From an uncultured Treponema sp. (GTDB taxonomy: Bacteria; Spirochaetota; Spirochaetia; Treponematales; Treponemataceae): a DNA stretch of 43,850 nucleotides. The position numbers and the translations under genes were made by a program. The stretch covers positions 1 to 43,850 of the forward strand of contig CALGGS010000063.1 of assembly GCA_937915735.1 (NCBI GenBank). The letters are read 5' to 3'. The notes below the pieces were generated by a model. That model had not been told where the DNA came from and ran no database searches. It worked only from the letters and a program-made list of their open reading frames with translations. Positions 25,597 through 33,793 of this stretch are shown here, in pieces; position 1 is the stretch's first letter, and each line of letters begins with the position of its first letter.

Positions 25597-25615
25597 AGAT
25601 AAAGATAAATTTAAA
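25587..25615 (-). promoter_or_regulatory. Promoter of the FliM-like gene and purN
   Basis: Minus strand: TTTAAA (25610-25615), a 17-bp spacer and TACACT (25587-25592), seven bases before the ATG at 25579. Both boxes match the consensus at four of six positions. Confidence 0.45.
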
Positions 25616-25662
25616 GAGAGAGGGAATCTCTAAAAAATTGCAATTTTTATCTGGAGAAAAGT

Positions 25663-26244
25663 ATGAAAAAGATATTTTTTAAGGCGCTTTGCGTTAAAGT
25701 GCTTTGCGTTTTCACCCTGTTTTGCGCAGTTATTATTGGTGGAAAGCTGGGCTGGCAAAAGCTCACTGAAATCAAAACAGAAAAAAGTCATGCGCTTCTT
25801 TTTAAAGAGCTTGAACGATGCGCCGAGCTTGTCACGGCAAAAACAACCTATACAGATGTCATCTCAATCAAAAAGACACGAATCGCAGGGCTTGCAAAAT
25901 CCTTCAGCATCATAAAATACACGGGAGTCATCAGGGCCGGAATTTCAGACATACGGCAGGCAGAACTTTCGGTGAGTGATGGCGGGAAAAAAGCAAAGGT
26001 AATTCTTCCGCCAATGGAAATTCTTTCAAACGACATTTCAAGTATTGAAGTTTTTGATGAGAATAAAAGCGTTTTCGTAGAAATTTCACTCAAAGATGTT
26101 ATGGAAGAAATTCGCTTTAACCAAGAAAGCTCTTCTGCCCAAATTCTGGAGACAGGCTTTCTGGAGGAATCTAAAAATCAGGCTGTAAAAATCATTGAAT
26201 CAGTTTTATATGCGGCAGGCTTTTCAGAAGTCGAGGTTTTTTAA
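25663..26244 (+). CDS. DUF4230 family membrane-anchored protein
   Basis: A 193-aa protein with one N-terminal membrane segment (about residues 10-28) and the rest outside the cytoplasm. The body matches DUF4230: an early ELVTAKTTYTD motif, then AKSFSIIKYTGVIRAGISD, followed by alternating beta strands (KVILPPMEILSNDISSIEVFDE) and a C-terminal helix (NQAVKIIESVLYAAGF). The molecular role of the family is unknown. The ATG has GGAG seven bases upstream. It is divergent from the FliM-like gene and has its own promoter. The following GGDEF gene has a separate promoter. Confidence 0.85.
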   Translation: MKKIFFKALCVKVLCVFTLFCAVIIGGKLGWQKLTEIKTEKSHALLFKELERCAELVTAKTTYTDVISIKKTRIAGLAKSFSIIKYTGVIRAGISDIRQAELSVSDGGKKAKVILPPMEILSNDISSIEVFDENKSVFVEISLKDVMEEIRFNQESSSAQILETGFLEESKNQAVKIIESVLYAAGFSEVEVF

Positions 26245-26273
26245 AGAGATTTTAAGATTCTAACTCTTTTTTA

Positions 26274-26302
26274 TTGCGGGATACTATTTTTAATAGTATA
26301 AT
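26274..26302 (+). promoter_or_regulatory. Promoter of the diguanylate cyclase gene
   Basis: TTGCGG (26274-26279), a 17-bp spacer and a perfect TATAAT (26297-26302). Eleven bases separate it from the ATG at 26314, so the leader would be about four bases at most. Confidence 0.65.
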
Positions 26303-26313
26303 ATCGCAAGTTT

Positions 26314-27621
26314 ATGAACAATATTACCGAAGAATATTACGAAACGGAAAATCTCAAAACTAAAAAGAGAATAAATATGGGTCTTTTGAGTACGGTTCTT
26401 ACACTCATCACCCTAATCGTATTCGTCTTCATTATTGTCATTTCTTACAAAGTAAATCAAAGCTACAATGACGTCCGCTCTTCAATAAACAGATTTGTAA
26501 TTTGTGAGCAAAGCTCAGACACAATAAAAACCAGCTCAAACGAGTTAACTGAACTTGCACGAATGTTTGTCGTAAACCACGATGAAAGATTTGCTCTCGC
26601 CTATGTCGAAGAGCTTGAAGAAAATAATGCGCAGCAAAAAGCCCTTGAAGATTTAAAAAGATTTTGTTCCGACAAAGAAATTGCATTACAGCGCCTTGAA
26701 GTCGCCATCTCACAATCAAAAAGCCTTACGGCTATGGAACTTTACAATATGCGGCTCTGCTACGAAATTTTCAACAAAAATACCGATGAGATTCCTGACT
26801 TAATCCGCAAAATCGAAATAAAGCCCAGTGAAAGAAATCTTTCGCACGAAGAGCTTCACGAGCTGGCTGTTAAAAATATGTTCGGAAACGGCTATCTTAT
26901 CTACAAAATGCGCGTAAATGACAACTGTCTTATAACAATAAAAGCTATTTCCGACGAAATTAAGCAGGAAGTTGATTTAAACGCAGAAATTTTAGGGCGG
27001 AATCTAGACAGGCTTCGAATTTTCATCTTAATTCTCCTTGTCGTAAACGCCCTTAGCACGATTGGTCTTAAAGAATTCCGGGATGTCACAAAATCTTACA
27101 ACAAAATGTACGAAATGGGTGAGCGCCAAAACAGAATTCTCCTGAAAAACGCGGAATACGACGCTCTTACAGGAATTTTAAACAGGCGGGCTTACGAACA
27201 AATCTGCTCAAGCTCTGCTAAACAAAAAATCAGCATCGCGCTTCTCTTAATCGATATGGACAACTTCAAGCATATCAATGACACTTACGGTCACACGGGT
27301 GGCGACTCGGCCCTAAAAGCACTTGCTTCCATTTTGCGGGACACCTTCAGGAACGAGGATTATGTCTGCAGAATCGGAGGGGATGAATTTGCGGCAGTTT
27401 TAGTCAATTTCAAGCCAGAGGGATTTAAAATCGTTCAGGAAAAAATCGCCTCCGTCAACGAGCGGCTCTCTCAAATTGAGGGGCTTGCGGATGTATCTGT
27501 AAGCGTAGGCATTGCATTTTCATCAACAGGCTACACAGAAGAGCTTTACAAAAAAGCAGACAAAGCCCTGTACTCAATCAAGGAATCCGGCAAAAAAGGC
27601 TGTCAAATTTTCGAAGGCTAA
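26314..27621 (+). CDS. Membrane-bound diguanylate cyclase (GGDEF)
   Basis: A 435-aa protein making cyclic di-GMP from GTP. Membrane segments at about 22-46 and 235-252 enclose a helical periplasmic sensor region of about 190 residues with no recognised domain. The GGDEF domain spans about 270-435. It has DMDNFKHIND (metal and substrate binding; Asp314, Asn317), the intact active loop GGDEF at 355-359, and the inhibitory RxxD site at 346-349 (RNED) in its normal place five residues before it. It should therefore be active and product-inhibited. No EAL or HD-GYP domain is attached. There is no ribosome binding site; the promoter suggests a near-leaderless mRNA. Control of motility or attachment is likely in this context. 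Confidence 0.95.
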   Translation: MNNITEEYYETENLKTKKRINMGLLSTVLTLITLIVFVFIIVISYKVNQSYNDVRSSINRFVICEQSSDTIKTSSNELTELARMFVVNHDERFALAYVEELEENNAQQKALEDLKRFCSDKEIALQRLEVAISQSKSLTAMELYNMRLCYEIFNKNTDEIPDLIRKIEIKPSERNLSHEELHELAVKNMFGNGYLIYKMRVNDNCLITIKAISDEIKQEVDLNAEILGRNLDRLRIFILILLVVNALSTIGLKEFRDVTKSYNKMYEMGERQNRILLKNAEYDALTGILNRRAYEQICSSSAKQKISIALLLIDMDNFKHINDTYGHTGGDSALKALASILRDTFRNEDYVCRIGGDEFAAVLVNFKPEGFKIVQEKIASVNERLSQIEGLADVSVSVGIAFSSTGYTEELYKKADKALYSIKESGKKGCQIFEG

Positions 27622-27748
27622 GCGACTTTTTTTACATTTCTCCGGCAATTAACAAAAAGCAATAATTTTCAATTTTTATCTTTCAATTTTCAATTTTCTA
27701 TATTATTCTAATATGATTTACTTTCTCTAAAATACAGGTGAATTGTCG

Positions 27749-28351
27749 ATGAAAAAAATTACCGTTCCAGTTTTAAATATTTTGCTTGCGACAGGCGTTA
27801 TCCTTGTTTTGGCAGGCCTTCTTTTAATCTCTAAATTTTCTGCGGGGCTTGGAGTTGAGCTTCCGACAGTTTCTATAATGATGATGATTTCTGGCGCGGT
27901 AATTTTTTACCTTGCGATGACTTTCATCCATTGGGCGGTTCTGTTTTTCTTCGGACTTTTGGTCTTTTGCATGGGACTTTGCACGACCTTTGTTTTTGCC
28001 GGGATTCTGCCATTTGCCCCCGAAAGCCTATGGCCAATCGGCGTTTTACTTTCAGGACTCTGCCTTCTTCTGACTTGTATTTTCAAGCACAGGAAAGTCC
28101 GCGGAGTTTACCTCTTTCCTACAATTCTAATCGAGATTTTGGGAATAATTTTCCTGATGTTCTCTCTGCATGTAATTAAAGTCCCTTTTTCGGTTTTTAT
28201 CTCAAAGTGGGGGCCGATTATCCTTATCGTTGCGGGAGCTTCCCTAATCGGAGTTTTCCTGTGGCAGCGAAATTTCAATGATTTTTTTCCTTACGACAAG
28301 GACGAGCTTTCAGATTTGACTGACGAAGAAAAAGAATTTTACGGGGAATAA
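27749..28351 (+). CDS. Six-helix integral membrane protein of unknown function
   Basis: A 200-aa inner-membrane protein with about six hydrophobic helices and a short acidic cytoplasmic tail (DKDELSDLTDEEKEFYGE). The start is the ATG at 27749, eight bases after AGGTGA; a TTG two codons earlier is less likely. The helix pattern resembles LiaF/DUF5668-type membrane domains, but the match is only by appearance. Its stop at 28351 is three bases before the TTG start of the exported TPR protein, so the two are probably co-transcribed and translationally coupled. Confidence 0.75.
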   Translation: MKKITVPVLNILLATGVILVLAGLLLISKFSAGLGVELPTVSIMMMISGAVIFYLAMTFIHWAVLFFFGLLVFCMGLCTTFVFAGILPFAPESLWPIGVLLSGLCLLLTCIFKHRKVRGVYLFPTILIEILGIIFLMFSLHVIKVPFSVFISKWGPIILIVAGASLIGVFLWQRNFNDFFPYDKDELSDLTDEEKEFYGE

Positions 28352-28354
28352 GAT

Positions 28355-30088
28355 TTGAACTCTTCCTGGCGAAAAATTCTCGCCACCGTTTTGTTTTTTT
28401 TGATTTTTCTCGACCTCACTTCCGCCAAAAAAAAGAAAAGGGAAGAAGACACAAGTTCCATACCGACGGAAACTTCTGCCGTAAAAATTGCCCTCCCGGA
28501 AAAAAAAGAGTTTGATTATTTTTCAGATATAGATGCCCCTACTCTCGAAAATGTAATTCACGGAAGCCCTGAAAGCTTAAGGAGCGCTATTTCTGCCTTA
28601 AAACGAAGCCGTGAAAACATGAGCGAAAGCGAGCAGGTGCTTCACTATGTTGCCGTCTCAATCATGCAGATTTGCTGGAAAAGTCAGAATTTTATCGAAA
28701 ATACGACTGGGGAAAACTTTAAAAACGGCTACACGGGTGCAGTTTCATCTTCAAAAAACGGAATTTACGACCCCTTTTCAGAGCCGAAGGATTTTTTAGC
28801 TTATGCCCTTCCCTGTCTTGTTCTTGCTTCAAGCGAAACACGGAGCGATTATTTTGATGAAGCCGAAGCCGCATTAAAATCTGCCCTGAATTTAAACAAA
28901 AGCTCAGTTTTTGCGAATTATCTTCTTGGAATTCTGTACAGGCGAAAAGAGGATTTTAAATCCAGCAACGAATATTTTGGGTACGCTTCTGATTTAGAGC
29001 CAAACTGCTTTGAATGTTCCTATGCTTTTGCCGAAAGTTTTATGTCTATTTCCGAATATTCAAGTGCCTTCAGCCTTTCGGAGCGGCTTTTGCAGAATTT
29101 TCCGCAAAACAAAAATCTTTTAAAGCTTTGCGCAGAATCAAGCTTTGCTTCCGGCGATATGACGAACGCAGAACTTTATGTTTCGAGAGTCCTGCAGCTT
29201 GAGCCAGAAAATTCATATTATCTCCTTTTCAGGGCAAGAATTCTCGTAAAAAAAGGCGAGTATATCAGGGCGGCCTCTCTTTTGGACGCTTATGCGCGCA
29301 AGGACTCAAGCTCGCGGGATTATCTTGTACTTCGCTTTGAAGTCCAAAAAAACTGGAACAAAAACATTTCGGCGGCGACTACGACAATAGAAAATGCTCT
29401 CGTCTTGTATCCGGAAGACACCGAAATTGTCCTTGAGGCGGCGAACCTTGCAAGTGAATCGGGAAGCAAAATCGCAGGTAGAAGCGGTGAAGAGCTTGCA
29501 GAGCAAATCCTTGAAAAAAATCCCGACAATTTTCAGGCATTACAAATAAAAATCAACTCGATGGTTTTAAGTCAAAAATGGACTGAAGCCTACAAATCAA
29601 GCACAGAACTTTTAAAAAAAGAAAGCCTTCCGAATTCTGCCCTGTTTACCCACATAAAAATCTGCCTGAATTCAAACCACAAGGCTGAAGCATGGCAATA
29701 CGCGTCAAAATTGTATGCGCAGAATCCGACAGACGAGGAGGTTTTGCAATCTTATATCGATGTCCTTGTCTCTACCGGCAGAAATCAGGAAGCGCTTCGC
29801 CTGATAAATCAGCTGATTCCAACTTCAGCCGCAAAAATGAAAAGTTTCCTCTATTACGAAAAGAGTTTTTTGTCCAGCGGGGAAGCGGCCATTCTTGCAG
29901 ATTTGCGTTCAAGTCTTACTGCAAATCCAAGAAACAGGGACAGTCTTTTTCGTCTTTACAGGATTTACTACAATAAAAAAGAATATCGGAAGGCTCAATA
30001 TTACCTGAAGCAAGTCGTAGCCCTTTCTCCGAACGACGAATCCCTGCTAAAGCTGAATACAGAACTGGACAATTTACTCAGAAATTAA
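28355..30088 (+). CDS. Exported TPR-repeat protein
   Basis: A 577-aa protein starting at TTG (28355-28357), with GGGG in the last codons of the previous gene as ribosome binding site. Residues 1-24 form a signal peptide ending DLTSA, followed by a Lys-rich stretch. The rest is almost entirely helical, with repeated TPR patterns: about residues 165-205 (YFDEAEAALKSALNLN, ANYLLGILYRRKEDFKSSNEYF), then ELYVSRVLQLEPENSYYLLF, and the last units NRDSLFRLYRIYYNKKEYRKAQYYLK and beyond. TPR proteins are scaffolds for protein complexes; an envelope or periplasmic role is inferred from the signal peptide. The unusual TTG start may lower its translation relative to the gene before. Confidence 0.85.
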   Translation: MNSSWRKILATVLFFLIFLDLTSAKKKKREEDTSSIPTETSAVKIALPEKKEFDYFSDIDAPTLENVIHGSPESLRSAISALKRSRENMSESEQVLHYVAVSIMQICWKSQNFIENTTGENFKNGYTGAVSSSKNGIYDPFSEPKDFLAYALPCLVLASSETRSDYFDEAEAALKSALNLNKSSVFANYLLGILYRRKEDFKSSNEYFGYASDLEPNCFECSYAFAESFMSISEYSSAFSLSERLLQNFPQNKNLLKLCAESSFASGDMTNAELYVSRVLQLEPENSYYLLFRARILVKKGEYIRAASLLDAYARKDSSSRDYLVLRFEVQKNWNKNISAATTTIENALVLYPEDTEIVLEAANLASESGSKIAGRSGEELAEQILEKNPDNFQALQIKINSMVLSQKWTEAYKSSTELLKKESLPNSALFTHIKICLNSNHKAEAWQYASKLYAQNPTDEEVLQSYIDVLVSTGRNQEALRLINQLIPTSAAKMKSFLYYEKSFLSSGEAAILADLRSSLTANPRNRDSLFRLYRIYYNKKEYRKAQYYLKQVVALSPNDESLLKLNTELDNLLRN

Positions 30089-30122
30089 CTTGTCAACTCG
30101 ATTTGAGCAATCTGTCTTGATT

Positions 30123-30150
30123 TTGACTTTATTTTGTGGTAGTGTATCGG
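30123..30150 (+). promoter_or_regulatory. Possible promoter of yajC-secD-secF
   Basis: A good -35 TTGACT (30123-30128), a 16-bp spacer and a poor -10 TATCGG (30145-30150). This is the best candidate in the 124-bp gap after the TPR gene. Confidence 0.35.
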
Positions 30151-30212
30151 AACTATTTTAAATTACGATGGATGTAATATCGCTTTTTGCGGTTTACTAA
30201 CAGGAGTAAAAA

Positions 30213-30587
30213 ATGTTTGTATCATTATTACAGGATGCGGCAGCTGCTGGGGCAACTTCTAGCCAGACTCTTATGTCTGTAGTTCCGTTCATTCTTATCA
30301 TCGCCATTTTCTATTTCTTCATTATTCGTCCGCAGAATAAAAAACAAAAAGAAACTCAGAAAATGATTGATGCCCTAAAAAAAGGTGACAAGGTTGTCAC
30401 AATCGGCGGAATTCACGGTCTTGTCGCCCAGACAAAAGAAAAAACCGTCATTTTAAAGCTTGACGAGGGCGTAAAAGTAGAATTCAATCGTTCTGCTATA
30501 GCCGGAGTTGTAAACGAAACTCCTGCAAAATCTGAAAAAACCAGCGAAAAATCTGATGAATCAAAAGATTCAGAAAAATCAGAATAA
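30213..30587 (+). CDS. yajC: Preprotein translocase subunit YajC
   Basis: A 124-aa inner-membrane protein with one membrane span (about 22-41) followed by the family signature FFIIRPQNKKQKE and the small cytoplasmic domain GDKVVTIGGIHGLVAQ...VEFNRSAI. A Lys/Glu/Ser-rich tail follows. It associates with SecD and SecF in the translocon. The ATG has AGGAG upstream. It is first gene of the yajC-secD-secF operon and 30 bp from secD. Confidence 0.96.
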   Translation: MFVSLLQDAAAAGATSSQTLMSVVPFILIIAIFYFFIIRPQNKKQKETQKMIDALKKGDKVVTIGGIHGLVAQTKEKTVILKLDEGVKVEFNRSAIAGVVNETPAKSEKTSEKSDESKDSEKSE

Positions 30588-30617
30588 AATAAATAAACAA
30601 ATACCGGAGTAAAAAAA

Positions 30618-32411
30618 ATGAACAAACGAAGTCGTTTTATCATTATTCTGGTAGTTCTTGCTGTTTGTTTTGCATTCCTCTGGCCATCTATCAGTTGGTA
30701 TGCATGCACGCCGAAAGACCAGCAGAGCCTAGCTCTTGGTTCTCTCGAAAAAATCAAGGACTACACAGTCGTTAAGGCAAAGGAAGAGGTTGATTACCTT
30801 ATCGCAACTGCAAAGGCAAATCCTGACACAGTTCTTGACTCTTCTTATGACTATCTCGTAAAGAGCGCAAAAAAGAACTACAAGGAAAACGCAAAGGCTT
30901 ACAAGGCCGCTGGCATTAAGGAAAATGCTCCAAAAATCCCAGCTGTTATGACAGTCGGTGCGATTCTTGATTCTTTCACAGGCACTAACGCTCAGGGAGA
31001 TTTGAGTGCGGTCATCGAAGGCAAATATCGTGACGAAATTCTAGCGGCAAAAAAACGCTACAATTCTTCTGTAAAGCTCGGCCTTGACCTTTCAGGCGGT
31101 ATGAATGTTATCGTCCGTGCAAATCTTGATGAAGCTCTTGCGACAAAAAAAGCTGAGGGCAACGAAATTACAGACGAAGCCCAGTGGAAAAAAGACGCAA
31201 TGGCTCAGACAATCGAGACATTGACAAGCTCAATTGACAAATTCGGCCTTACATCTCCTGTAATCAGACAGCAGGGCGAAGACAGAATCTACATCGAAAT
31301 CCCTGGTGCGGCAGACCGAGAAAGCATCAACTCTATCATTATGGGTAAGGGAATCTTGAATTTCCGGCTCGTCGATGAAAACGCAACAAATGCATTCAAC
31401 GCATATTACGCACAAAACCCCGCAAACACCTTCAATTCTGACGGAAAACTAATCGATCCTTCTATCATTCCAGATGATTGTGAGGTTATGGGCTACTATG
31501 TAAAAGACGATTACGGTCTTGATGAAAGAACAGGCTTTATCGCAGTCAAAAAAGAAATAGCCCTTGACGGCGAGCATGTAAAATCTGCTATCGTTTCAGC
31601 TGATCAGACAACAAATCAGCCGGAAGTAAACTTCATTCTTGACAGTGAAGGAGCCGTGATTTTCGGTGAATTCACGGGTGCTCATGTAAACGAGCGGCTG
31701 GCAATCGTAAGCGACAACAAAGTCAAGTCCGCTGCTACAATCAAGCAGGCAATCAACGGCGGTCAGGTTAATCTTTCTGGCGGGTTCAGCGTAGAAGAAG
31801 CTCAGAACATTCAGAAAGTTCTTCAGACAGCTTCCCTTTCAGTTCCGCTTGAAGTTGAAAGCCAGCAGGTTGTCGGGGCAAGCTTGGGAGAGCAGGCAAT
31901 CCATCAGGGCTTGAACGCTCTTCTTTGGGGCTTAGCAGCAGTCCTTCTCTTTATGATTCTTTACTACAAGGGTGCAGGCTTCAATGCGGTTGTTGCTCAG
32001 ATTTTAAATATGTACATCATGTTCTCGGTTTTGAGCGCTTTCAACCTTACACTTACACTTTCTTCTGTCGCTGGTATGATTCTTACAGTCGGTATGTCAG
32101 TTGATGCCAATGTAATCATTTTCGAGCGTATCAAAGAAGAGCTCAAAAACGGAAAAAGCCGGGCTGCGGCAATCGCTTCAGGCTTTGACAACGCTTTCTG
32201 GGCAATTATGGACTCTAACATCACAACATTCATCGCTGCGGCATTCCTTTCAAAGCTCGGCACTGGCTCAATCCAAGGTTTCGCAGTTTCGCTTGCAATC
32301 GGTGTTTGTTCATCAGTATTCACCGCTCTCGTAGTTTCTCGCCTTATGTTCGACTTCAACACAGAGGTTGCTAACAGAAAGACAATGAGCATCGGTTGGG
32401 GGGTAAAATAA
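30618..32411 (+). CDS. secD: Protein translocase subunit SecD
   Basis: A 597-aa membrane protein that uses the proton motive force to complete protein export. It has an N-terminal span (about 7-27), then the KLGLDLSGGMNVIV motif at about 152, the periplasmic P1 domains, and five C-terminal spans with GMSVDANVIIFERIKEEL, including the Asp needed for ion coupling. About 125 residues separate the first span from the KLGLDL motif, noticeably more than in enterobacterial SecD; this extra part is helical and Lys-rich. The ATG follows CGGAG. Its stop overlaps the secF start (TAATG), which indicates translational coupling. Confidence 0.97.
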   Translation: MNKRSRFIIILVVLAVCFAFLWPSISWYACTPKDQQSLALGSLEKIKDYTVVKAKEEVDYLIATAKANPDTVLDSSYDYLVKSAKKNYKENAKAYKAAGIKENAPKIPAVMTVGAILDSFTGTNAQGDLSAVIEGKYRDEILAAKKRYNSSVKLGLDLSGGMNVIVRANLDEALATKKAEGNEITDEAQWKKDAMAQTIETLTSSIDKFGLTSPVIRQQGEDRIYIEIPGAADRESINSIIMGKGILNFRLVDENATNAFNAYYAQNPANTFNSDGKLIDPSIIPDDCEVMGYYVKDDYGLDERTGFIAVKKEIALDGEHVKSAIVSADQTTNQPEVNFILDSEGAVIFGEFTGAHVNERLAIVSDNKVKSAATIKQAINGGQVNLSGGFSVEEAQNIQKVLQTASLSVPLEVESQQVVGASLGEQAIHQGLNALLWGLAAVLLFMILYYKGAGFNAVVAQILNMYIMFSVLSAFNLTLTLSSVAGMILTVGMSVDANVIIFERIKEELKNGKSRAAAIASGFDNAFWAIMDSNITTFIAAAFLSKLGTGSIQGFAVSLAIGVCSSVFTALVVSRLMFDFNTEVANRKTMSIGWGVK

Positions 32412-33643
32412 TGAAAAAAGTAATCCAGTTTAGCAAATTTTTCCCTTGCGCCGTAGTTTTAAGCGCATTAGTCATCATTGCGGGAATTGTTTCTGTGGCA
32501 ACTCGCGGAATCAACTTTGGCCTTGACTTTAAGCCCGGTATGATTGAAGAAATCAAGCTCGCTGACACAGTCCTTGAAGTAACTTACAACGGAACTGCGA
32601 CAGTTTCGCTGGAAACAAGCGAAAACGGAGTTGATATCATAGTAAGCGGTATCGGCGAAGAAAACCGCACTGTCGAAATTCCATTCACAAGCGTTTCTAC
32701 AGTTTCAGAACTTGCCGCAAAAATGAACGAAGTAAAAGGTGTTTCCGCACACATCAAAAAAGAAGTTTCAATTCCAAACGGAGTTTTCGTTTCTTCAGGT
32801 TCTTCTAAGAACTTGGGTGAAAACGCCCTTCGATTGTTTGTTTCTGATGAAAATTCAGCAGTCACGGCAGATGATGTTCGGGAAGCTCTCAAAGAATTCA
32901 ACAATGTTGATGTAAAAGAAGTCGGAAGTGACAGTGACAAAGCATTCCAAATCCGAATGGGCGTTACTGGCGAAGAAAGCAAGACAATTCAATCTGATTT
33001 GAACAAGGCTCTCTACAACAAATTCGGCGAAGACAAGGTTGTGATTTCAAAATCTGACTTTATCGGAGCTCAGTTCTCACAGACTCTCATCAGAGACTCT
33101 ATCATCCTTGTTCTTGCAACTCTAGTTTTGATTTTCATCTACTCTGCTATTCGATTCCACTGGGATTTCGCTTTGGCAGCTGTAATTGCTATCATTCACG
33201 ACTCTTTGATTATGGTTTCTTTCATCTCTTTCATCCAGATGGAATTCTCAACAACAACTCTTGCCGCTATCCTTACGATTATCGGTTACTCAATCAACGC
33301 GACAGTCGTTATTCTTGACCGTGTACGAAGCGACATCAAAATCGTTGAGGCAAAAAACTTCAAAGAAATCTTGAATTCAGCTCTTTCTTCAACATTGAGC
33401 CGCTCTATTATCACGACACTCACGACATTGTTCGCGGTTTTGGCATTGTTCTTCTTCACAACTGGAACAATCCACGATTTCTCACTTGCCTTGACAGTAG
33501 GTTTGATTAGTGGTTGTTATTCTTCAATCTTCATCGCAGGAGCATTTATCCTCGCAATAAGAAAAAATCAGAAGTTCCAGACTGTAGCAAAAGCAAATGT
33601 AATGCAATTCCAGCCTACAGAAGAAGCTGACGATGTAGAGTAA
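32411..33643 (+). CDS. secF: Protein translocase subunit SecF
   Basis: A 410-aa membrane partner of SecD. The ATG at 32411-32413 overlaps the secD stop by one base, and GGGGGG just before it acts as ribosome site. Signature segments are INFGLDFKPGMIEEI (usually GIDFTGG), six spans, and TIIGYSINATVVILDRVRSD. In the last, the Asp normally found in SINDTV is Ala. The Arg in STLSRSIITTLTT is kept. A periplasmic insert of ordinary size lies between span 1 and span 2. It is last gene of the operon, followed by a strong terminator. Confidence 0.96.
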   Translation: MKKVIQFSKFFPCAVVLSALVIIAGIVSVATRGINFGLDFKPGMIEEIKLADTVLEVTYNGTATVSLETSENGVDIIVSGIGEENRTVEIPFTSVSTVSELAAKMNEVKGVSAHIKKEVSIPNGVFVSSGSSKNLGENALRLFVSDENSAVTADDVREALKEFNNVDVKEVGSDSDKAFQIRMGVTGEESKTIQSDLNKALYNKFGEDKVVISKSDFIGAQFSQTLIRDSIILVLATLVLIFIYSAIRFHWDFALAAVIAIIHDSLIMVSFISFIQMEFSTTTLAAILTIIGYSINATVVILDRVRSDIKIVEAKNFKEILNSALSSTLSRSIITTLTTLFAVLALFFFTTGTIHDFSLALTVGLISGCYSSIFIAGAFILAIRKNQKFQTVAKANVMQFQPTEEADDVE

Positions 33644-33675
33644 AAGCAGTGCCATTTTAACGCTAAATGACAGCT

Positions 33676-33713
33676 AATCCCCGTGCTTTTCATGAGTCAC
33701 GGGGATTTTTTTT
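33676..33713 (+). terminator. Rho-independent terminator of yajC-secD-secF
   Basis: ATCCCCGTG (33677-33685), a 12-nt loop, CACGGGGAT (33698-33706) and eight T. The 9-bp perfect stem lies 33 bases after the secF stop. Confidence 0.9.
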
Positions 33714-33741
33714 GTATCTTTCAATTTTTTCCAATCTAGTC

Positions 33742-33747
33742 TATAAT
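33742..33747 (+). promoter_or_regulatory. -10 box of the lipoprotein/LysM-like operon
   Basis: A perfect TATAAT with a weak -35 (TTTCAA, 33719-33724, 17-bp spacer). It lies 46 bases before the GTG start, just past the sec terminator. Confidence 0.5.
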
Positions 33748-33793
33748 GGTAGCATTAAAAATCCGATATTAAATAATAAAATGGAGGAGTCAA

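Noticed and set aside
32396..32410. Upstream TTG start for secF and the G6 run next to it as a slippage site
   Set aside because: The ATG at 32411 fits the SecF N-terminus, and the G run serves as ribosome site outside the secF coding region and in the last codons of secD; six G is too short for a confident phase call.
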